A stretch of 64,000 bases of DNA from Pseudomonas agarici (GTDB lineage Bacteria; Pseudomonadota; Gammaproteobacteria; Pseudomonadales; Pseudomonadaceae). The stretch lies in NCBI RefSeq assembly GCF_900109755.1, contig NZ_FOAR01000020.1, positions 44,303-108,302 on the forward strand. Reading direction: 5' to 3'. The translations under genes were made by a program, and so were the position numbers. The first letter of the stretch is position 1, and every line of letters starts with the position of its first letter. Under the pieces are notes generated by a model. It was given only the letters and a program-made list of their open reading frames with translations. It was not told where the DNA came from and ran no database searches. Below, piece by piece: positions 58,697 through 64,000 of the stretch.

Positions 58697-59497
58697 ATGA
58701 CGAAAAGGTATCTGTCGATACTCTTGCTGGGCGCTGCCACACTCTTCCACGCCTGCTGGCTCCAGGCGGGGGCCATCGAAGAGGCGGTCAAGCGGGGAAG
58801 CCTCAAGGTCGGCACCAATCCGACCTATATGCCTTTCCAGATGACTGACAAGCTGGGCCGGATCGTGGGCTTTGAAATCGACCTGTTGCATGAGATGAGC
58901 AAGTCCCTGGGGGTGAAGCTGGAGTTGCTGCCCAGCAGCTACCCACAACTGATCCCTGATCTGCTGGCGGGCAAGACCGACCTGGTCGCCAGCGGCATGA
59001 CCCTGACCCAGGAGCGCAACCTGCGCCTGAATTTCAGCGATCCCTTTATCGTGGTCGGGCAGACGCTATTGATTCCGTTGGGCTTGGCGGACAAGGTCCA
59101 GAGCTTCGAGGACCTGAACGAGTCCGGCTACCGTATCCGGGTCAAGGCCGGCACTACCGGTGAAATAGTCGCCAGAAGAATGATCGGCAATGCCCAGTTG
59201 GTCAGCTATGCCACCGAGGAGGAGGGTGTACAGGACGTGATCAACGGCAAGGCCGATGCCTTTATCCATGATGCGCCCTACAACCTGGTGGCGGTGAACA
59301 AGCTGGGCCAGGGCAAATTGCTCTGTCTGGAGCAGCCCTTTACCTATGAGCCCCTGGCCTTCGGATTGAAGAAGGGCGACCACGATAGCCTGAACTGGAT
59401 CAACCACTTCCTCCACCAGATCGCCGAAGACGGCACCTATGATCGCATCCATGACAAGTGGTTCAAGGAAACCGCCTGGCTGGCCGAAATCGACTGA
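58697..59497 (+). CDS. Solute-binding protein (family 3), no permease nearby
   Basis: 266 residues with signal peptide (TKRYLSILLLGAATLFHACWLQAG) and the family 3 fold: GSLKVGTNPTYMPFQMTDKLGRIVGFEIDLLHEMSKSLGVKLELLP, DLVASGMTLTQERNLRLNFSDPFIVVGQTLLIP, VKAGTTGEIVARR and NGKADAFIHDAPYNL. It is a periplasmic binder of an amino acid or carboxylate, ligand unknown. No permease or ATPase gene is adjacent: opgH is upstream and a chemoreceptor gene is convergent, with 27 bp between. In P. aeruginosa the like gene next to opgGH is followed by ABC genes as I recall, so here the partner may be lost or elsewhere. ATG 58697 has AAGGA ahead. Confidence 0.88.
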   Translation: MTKRYLSILLLGAATLFHACWLQAGAIEEAVKRGSLKVGTNPTYMPFQMTDKLGRIVGFEIDLLHEMSKSLGVKLELLPSSYPQLIPDLLAGKTDLVASGMTLTQERNLRLNFSDPFIVVGQTLLIPLGLADKVQSFEDLNESGYRIRVKAGTTGEIVARRMIGNAQLVSYATEEEGVQDVINGKADAFIHDAPYNLVAVNKLGQGKLLCLEQPFTYEPLAFGLKKGDHDSLNWINHFLHQIAEDGTYDRIHDKWFKETAWLAEID

Positions 59498-59524
59498 GGC
59501 ACTGTCGTTGCTGGGGCGAGCGGC

Positions 59525-61480
59525 TCAGACCTTGAAACGCTCCACCAGGTGCTGCAACTGAACGCCCAACTGGCTCAGTTGCAGGCTCGCGGCGGTGGTC
59601 TGCTCGCAGGTGCTTGCGGTCTGCTGTGAGATGTCCCGCACGTGCAGCACATTGCGACTGATTTGTTCGGCGACGACGCGTTGTTGTTCGCCGGCGGCGG
59701 CAATCTGCTCGTTCATCCCGAGGATCTGCGATACGCTCTGGCTAATCCCTTCCAGCTTGCTGCCGCTGTGTCGACTTGACTCGACACTGGTGCGGGTCAG
59801 GCCGCGGCTTTTGTCCAGGCGTTGTGCCACTTGCTGGGTACCGTTTTGCAAGGCGCTGACCAGGCTTTCGATCTCCTCGGTGGAGTCCTGGGTGCGTTGC
59901 GCCAGGCTGCGCACTTCGTCGGCGACCACCGCAAAACCGCGCCCGGCCTCGCCGGCCAGGGCTGCTTCGATCGTGGCATTGAGTGCCAGCAGATTGGTTT
60001 GCAGCGATACCGACTTGATCACGTCCAGCACACCGCCGATCTTCTCGCTTTGCTGTTTGAGCGAGCCCATGGCCTCGGTGCACTGGCGCATTTCCTGTTC
60101 AAGCTGTTCGATATGGACAATCGTTTCGGCCACCGCCCGGTCGCCTTCCTGGGCCTGTTGCTCGGCCTGGCTGGCGGCCTGAGACGCAGCTTCGGCATGT
60201 TGTGCGACTTCGCGTGTGGTCGCGGCCATCTGCTTCATGGCCGTGGCGATCTGATCGATTTCGTCACGCTGCCTGCCAATGCGAGTGTTGGTCTGTTCGG
60301 TACTGCCGGACAACTGGTGGGCGGCCTCGGCAACGCGGGCCGTGCCCTGGCCGATGCCGCCCACCAGATTGCGCAGGCCCTGGTTCATGCCGTGTAGAGC
60401 CTGCTGCAATTGACCCATTTCATCGCCACGTTCGACCCGGATATCGCGGCTCAGGTCGCCCGCGGCCATGTACTCGGCGACCTTGAGGCTGCGCTTGAGG
60501 GGCACCAGGATCTGCGTGCTGATGATCCAGGCGGATAACGCGCCAATCACCAGGGCGAGCGCGGCAACACCGACCAGCACCCTGTTCGAATGACGCGTGT
60601 CGCGGTCGCGTTTTTCTGTCTGGCCCAGGCTCAAGGCGTCAATGCCGTCGAGCAGGGCTTTTCCAAGGATTTCCATGCGGTTATGCAACGTTGCGGTTTG
60701 CGTCTGTACGTCGCGAAATTGCATGAGGCTGGCGCGGTAAGTCGTCAATGCACCGACGGTGGCGGATAGGTCGTCGCTGACCGTCGAGGGCAGGCTGGCA
60801 AAGTGTTGCCTGACCTGACCCAGAATCTCGTCGAATCGCTCGATGGCCTGGAGTGCCTGTTCTGCGTAGCTTTGCGGCGAGGCAAAGGTGTAAGCCGGGG
60901 CTTCCACGCGGTGGTGGCCGTGGTCGATCTGTTGGCGCAGTTGTTCGAGGCCCTCGATCGGCTCACGCCATTGTGCGCCGGTGGCGAAGATCCCACTGGC
61001 CACGAGGACACTCGCCTGGGTCGTCGCCACGGCGAGCTGGGCCTGCTCCAGGCCAGCGAATAGCCGCACCCGCAATCGTTCGCGAACGTCGACCGTCTGG
61101 CTGAGATCATCGAGGGCGTTTTGGAAGGCGACGAGGCTGGCGTGCTGTTTTTCCAGCAGATCCCGATAGACAGGCTCCTCGATGCGCTCACGCAACGCAC
61201 CCAGATACTGGTCGGTCTCGGATAGCTGGCGCCTGACATTGTCATGGCTATGCATGTCGTTGAGGACCCGAAAGGTCATGCGGTCAGCGCGCATATCCTG
61301 GGTGATATGACTGAGTCGGGCAATGATCGACAGTTGTTGCGAATGTTCGATGGTGTGTCGCAGGGCGTACCAGCCGGTGGCGGTGATGACGAGTGTCAAC
61401 AGCAGCACGAGGCCGAAACCCAGGGACAGTTTGAAGCGGACACTGCGATTGATTAAAGCGTGAGTAAACCAAGGGAACAT
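59525..61480 (-). CDS. Methyl-accepting chemotaxis protein, HBM-type (McpK-like)
   Basis: 651 residues. TM1 about residues 16-38 (LSLGFGLVLLLTLVITATGWYAL), a helical periplasmic domain of about 240 residues rich in Gln, Leu and Ala, TM2 (VLVGVAALALVIGALSAWIIS), HAMP, and a signalling domain with EAALAGEAGRGFAVVADEVRSLAQRTQDS. The size and all-helical sensor fit the helical bimodular (HBM) family. The neighbourhood (opgGH, binding protein, receptor) is that of P. aeruginosa PA5072, a 2-oxoglutarate receptor; the ligand is therefore a guess from synteny. ATG 61480 is the family start. Confidence 0.85.
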   Translation of the reverse strand: MFPWFTHALINRSVRFKLSLGFGLVLLLTLVITATGWYALRHTIEHSQQLSIIARLSHITQDMRADRMTFRVLNDMHSHDNVRRQLSETDQYLGALRERIEEPVYRDLLEKQHASLVAFQNALDDLSQTVDVRERLRVRLFAGLEQAQLAVATTQASVLVASGIFATGAQWREPIEGLEQLRQQIDHGHHRVEAPAYTFASPQSYAEQALQAIERFDEILGQVRQHFASLPSTVSDDLSATVGALTTYRASLMQFRDVQTQTATLHNRMEILGKALLDGIDALSLGQTEKRDRDTRHSNRVLVGVAALALVIGALSAWIISTQILVPLKRSLKVAEYMAAGDLSRDIRVERGDEMGQLQQALHGMNQGLRNLVGGIGQGTARVAEAAHQLSGSTEQTNTRIGRQRDEIDQIATAMKQMAATTREVAQHAEAASQAASQAEQQAQEGDRAVAETIVHIEQLEQEMRQCTEAMGSLKQQSEKIGGVLDVIKSVSLQTNLLALNATIEAALAGEAGRGFAVVADEVRSLAQRTQDSTEEIESLVSALQNGTQQVAQRLDKSRGLTRTSVESSRHSGSKLEGISQSVSQILGMNEQIAAAGEQQRVVAEQISRNVLHVRDISQQTASTCEQTTAASLQLSQLGVQLQHLVERFKV

Positions 61481-62056
61481 GATCCGTCTCCTGCCTGGCG
61501 GATAAGTGGCCATGCCCTGCGCGTATATGCGTGGGGCGATGTCCTCTCATCGGCTTTCCGGTCGGAGACCTGACCTGATCATGCTGTAGGAATATTCCTT
61601 TGTATTTGAAGGAATTGAGATGCGGGGCATTGCCCGGCGCGAGGGAAAGCGAAATGTCGTTATCGAACTGGTGCAATCAAATTGTAGAAGCTCAAACTTG
61701 ATTTGACAGTTATCGGATTTTTGGTCGCGACGGTCAGGTCAGGTCAAGTTCAGTTGATCATTTTGGCCTGCAAAATTTTCTTTCTATCCGTAAACCTCGG
61801 CCCTTGTCTAGTTTTGAAACAGATGTAAACCTATTTTAGGACTAGGCAAGGGCGTCAATCCACGCTTCATCGTCGCCTCCCAATTCACCGAGAGTACCGC
61901 CCAACTGTACGATAGCTCCCCATAGGTTATTGAGCGATCCGACCGGGAATACCCCCTATGGAGAAATAACCCCCTCGCAGCGAGGACATTTCCGACAGAC
62001 TTGGTTGCCATTCTGTCTTTACTCTCTGGGCTCCGTTGAAATCCAGGAGCCAAGGG
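61481..62056. other. Region between the chemoreceptor and vgrG
   Basis: 576 bp, AT-rich in the middle, without a gene I would defend. Holds a possible tandem TCAGG near 61735 and two inverted repeats: CCCTTGTCTAG (61801-61811) against CTAGGCAAGGG (61842-61852), 10 of 11 paired with a 30-base loop, and CCATAGG (61920-61926) against CCTATGG (61955-61961). They lie in the region that should form the vgrG leader. Confidence 0.55.
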
Positions 62057-64000
62057 ATGTCCTCCATCTTATTGAACAAAGCGTTTTCCCAACAGAACCG
62101 CCTCCTGCGCCTGCACACACCCTTGGGCGAGAACGTATTCATCGCCGAATACCTCGACGGCTGGGAAGCGCTGGATCAAGGCGGCTACTGCCTGGAACTG
62201 AGTGCTTTATCCTCGGATGGGCGCTTACCCCTGGAACAACTGGTGGGCGCGCAGGTCCTGCTGCAGATGCAGTGCGCGGACTCGCGTAGCGAGTTACGCC
62301 CCTTTCATGGGCATGTCAGCCACTACACGCGAGTGGGTAGCAATGGCGGGCTGGCCCGTTACCAGTTGCGCATCGAGCCGTGGCTGGGCCTGTTGCGTTA
62401 TCGGCAAGACAGCTACGCCTTTCACGACATGAGCGTGGTGCAGATCTGCGATCAGATCTTTGGCTTCTACCACCGAGGCGTGATTCATCCGCACTGGCGT
62501 TGGGAGCTGGAGGATCGGGGCCGATACCGCCAGCGCAGCCTGACCACGCAATACCAGGAAACCGATTTCGACTTCGTCCAGCGCCTGCTGGCCGAGGAAG
62601 GCATCGCCTACCGCTTTGAACACCAAGGCGATCCCCGCTCCCCGAGCCTGGGGTGCCACACCCTGGTATTGAGCGACAGCAACTTCAGGCTGGCACCCCA
62701 GGCGCCGGCCACTGTGCCCTTTCAGCGCAGCGATGTGACCGCCAACGAAGATGGCATTCAACAGTGGGAAGAAGAACACCATTGGGTGGTGAGCCGCGTC
62801 ACACGCCAAAGCTGGGACTATCGCAGCCATCAATGCCTGTCGGCGCGGGCCGACAGCCACGATGGTATCAAAGGCTGTGAGGATCATGACAGTGTCGGGC
62901 TTTACGCTTGGAACACGTGGGCACAAGGCGAACGGCTGGCGCATCAACACCTGGATGCGCTCCACGTAACACGCCAGCAGGTGCACAGCCGGGGCACCTG
63001 GCGGCGTCTGGCCCCCGGTTCACGGCTATGCCTGAAGGGCAATGCCAGCGTGGCGGCAGATGAAGCCATGCTCTGTCTGCGAGTGCGTCACCAGGCACGC
63101 AATAACCTCGATGCCCAACTGCAAGCGGCGGTGTTGGCGGCCCTGGGGCCACCGCCGGACGCCATCGATGCGCTGTACGTCAACCAGTTCAACCTGATTC
63201 CCGCCCGTCAGACCTACCGTCCGCAAACCCGCGACGGCCATGGTCGCCGCCTGCACCCGCGCCCCACCGTCCAGGGTTCGCAAAGCGCCCTGGTGATCGG
63301 CGATGGCGACCCACTGCTGACGGATCGCGACCATCGCATCAAAGTGCAATTCCATTGGCAGCGGGGGACGCGTGGCTCCAGTCTCGAACCCCATCCCCGT
63401 GGCACTGACAATGCGCCAGGGGACGCTCGCATCGGCACCTGGGTCCACGTGGCCGCGACACAGGCCGGCAGCAACTGGGGCAGCGTCTGGATCCCTCGGG
63501 TGGGTCAGGAAGTCTTGGTCGACTTCCTCGAAGGCGACATCGACCGCCCAGTGGTGATTGGCGCGCTGTACAACGGTCAAGGCTGGGACAATGCCGCCCA
63601 TAACCAGGTGGGGGGTGGTCCTTCAGGTTGCACCGGCAATGCTCCGGCGTGGTTTCCGGGCAATCAGCACGCCGGGGTCCTCAGCGGCTGGAAAACCCAA
63701 GACCTGTCCAGCAGCCGCACGGGCAACGGCGGCTATCGCCACTTGCAGTTCGACGACAGTCCCGGGCAAAGCCGTCTCGAACTCTACACCACTGACCAGC
63801 ACAGCGGCCTGAGCCTGGGGCACCTCAAACAAACCCAGGACAATCAACGTCTGGCCGATCGGGGTTACGGCTCGGAGCTGCACACCCAGGCCCAAGGTGC
63901 CGTGCGCGCGGGTGCCGGGCTGTTGTTGAGTACCGAGCCTGCCGTGCAGCAAATGCAGGCCGATGGGTTGCTGAGCGAATTGGAAAAAACTCAAGCCCAG
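62057..64000 (+). CDS. vgrG: Type VI secretion spike protein VgrG, N-terminal part
   Basis: The frame is open from ATG 62057 to the edge (648 codons), so the gene is incomplete. AGGAG lies seven bases before the ATG. Residues about 1-330 are the gp27-like hub (SQQNRLLRLHTPLGENVFIAEYLDGWEAL, FDFVQRLLAEEGIAYRFEH). The gp5-like OB region has RIKVQFHWQRGTRG and GSVWIPRVGQEVLVDFLEGDIDRPVVIGALYNG. Then begins the repeat-rich needle and a DUF2345-like part (GYRHLQFDDSPGQSRLELYTTDQHSGLSLGHLKQ). It caps the Hcp tube and carries effectors. No other T6SS gene is in the window, so this is an orphan vgrG; an effector gene may follow. Confidence 0.93.
   Translation, partial: MSSILLNKAFSQQNRLLRLHTPLGENVFIAEYLDGWEALDQGGYCLELSALSSDGRLPLEQLVGAQVLLQMQCADSRSELRPFHGHVSHYTRVGSNGGLARYQLRIEPWLGLLRYRQDSYAFHDMSVVQICDQIFGFYHRGVIHPHWRWELEDRGRYRQRSLTTQYQETDFDFVQRLLAEEGIAYRFEHQGDPRSPSLGCHTLVLSDSNFRLAPQAPATVPFQRSDVTANEDGIQQWEEEHHWVVSRVTRQSWDYRSHQCLSARADSHDGIKGCEDHDSVGLYAWNTWAQGERLAHQHLDALHVTRQQVHSRGTWRRLAPGSRLCLKGNASVAADEAMLCLRVRHQARNNLDAQLQAAVLAALGPPPDAIDALYVNQFNLIPARQTYRPQTRDGHGRRLHPRPTVQGSQSALVIGDGDPLLTDRDHRIKVQFHWQRGTRGSSLEPHPRGTDNAPGDARIGTWVHVAATQAGSNWGSVWIPRVGQEVLVDFLEGDIDRPVVIGALYNGQGWDNAAHNQVGGGPSGCTGNAPAWFPGNQHAGVLSGWKTQDLSSSRTGNGGYRHLQFDDSPGQSRLELYTTDQHSGLSLGHLKQTQDNQRLADRGYGSELHTQAQGAVRAGAGLLLSTEPAVQQMQADGLLSELEKTQAQ

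Noticed and set aside
1..64000. CRISPR arrays, prophage or insertion sequence
   Set aside because: No regularly spaced repeats, no cas, integrase, phage structural or transposase genes were seen.

Overview
The window is a stretch of chromosome from a Pseudomonas of the fluorescens type. The evidence is the high-GC coding style, the gene order (mutY-asmA, hisBHAF, ctpA-envC-gpmI, yibN-grxC-secB, ntrBC, glnA-thiI-typA, fbp, a complete hut locus, pip-dtd-opgGH), and the sigma54/NtrC/CbrB-like regulatory sites. Nearly all of it is core genome. The less conserved parts are a degenerate trypsin-like gene, a family of short inverted-repeat elements, an orphan solute-binding protein and a vgrG gene that runs off the right edge.

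Layout. 1-2317: start of mutY and an AsmA-family gene, both on the minus strand. 2804-4465: an OFA-family MFS transporter. 4722-7772: histidine biosynthesis (hisB, hisH, a DUF2164 gene, hisA, hisF). 7956-14740: minus-strand block with a pseudo-trypsin, a divergent polysaccharide deacetylase, ctpA, envC and gpmI. 14888-17045: rhodanese-like gene, grxC, secB, trmL (minus) and a small membrane protein. 17302-23509: nitrogen control (ntrC, ntrB), a DUF4124 protein, a secreted chorismate mutase, a cupin and glnA. 23837-27251: thiI and typA. 27374-35467: ykgJ-type gene, glgP, fbp, DUF924, an amino-acid-type chemoreceptor and two lipoproteins. 35617-51923: the hut locus. 52291-58450: pip, dtd, opgG, opgH. 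58697-61480: a solute-binding protein and an HBM-type chemoreceptor. 62057-64000: vgrG, incomplete.

How the genes work together. The hut locus takes up histidine and urocanate (an NCS1 permease, an APC permease and an ABC system) and degrades them by the five-step route: HutH2, HutU, HutI, HutF, HutG. HutC represses, and HutD is the usual small modulator. The hutU promoter has a sigma54 -24/-12 element, a HutC-type palindrome over the predicted start site and distal inverted half-sites resembling CbrB sites. Ammonia assimilation is represented by glnA and ntrBC. Both have consensus NtrC sites and sigma54 elements, which suggests that ntrBC is autoregulated.

Most worth a second look: (i) the first ammonia-lyase in the hut operon lacks exactly the Ala-Ser-Gly triad that forms the MIO cofactor; (ii) the trypsin-like protein has lost the catalytic His and Ser; (iii) a family of about 170-bp inverted-repeat elements with a conserved central hairpin (two copies plus a possible remnant), one copy directly in front of opgG; (iv) the regulatory architecture of hutU and ntrB; (v) a run of nine A inside envC. 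No CRISPR array, rRNA, tRNA or insertion sequence was found.
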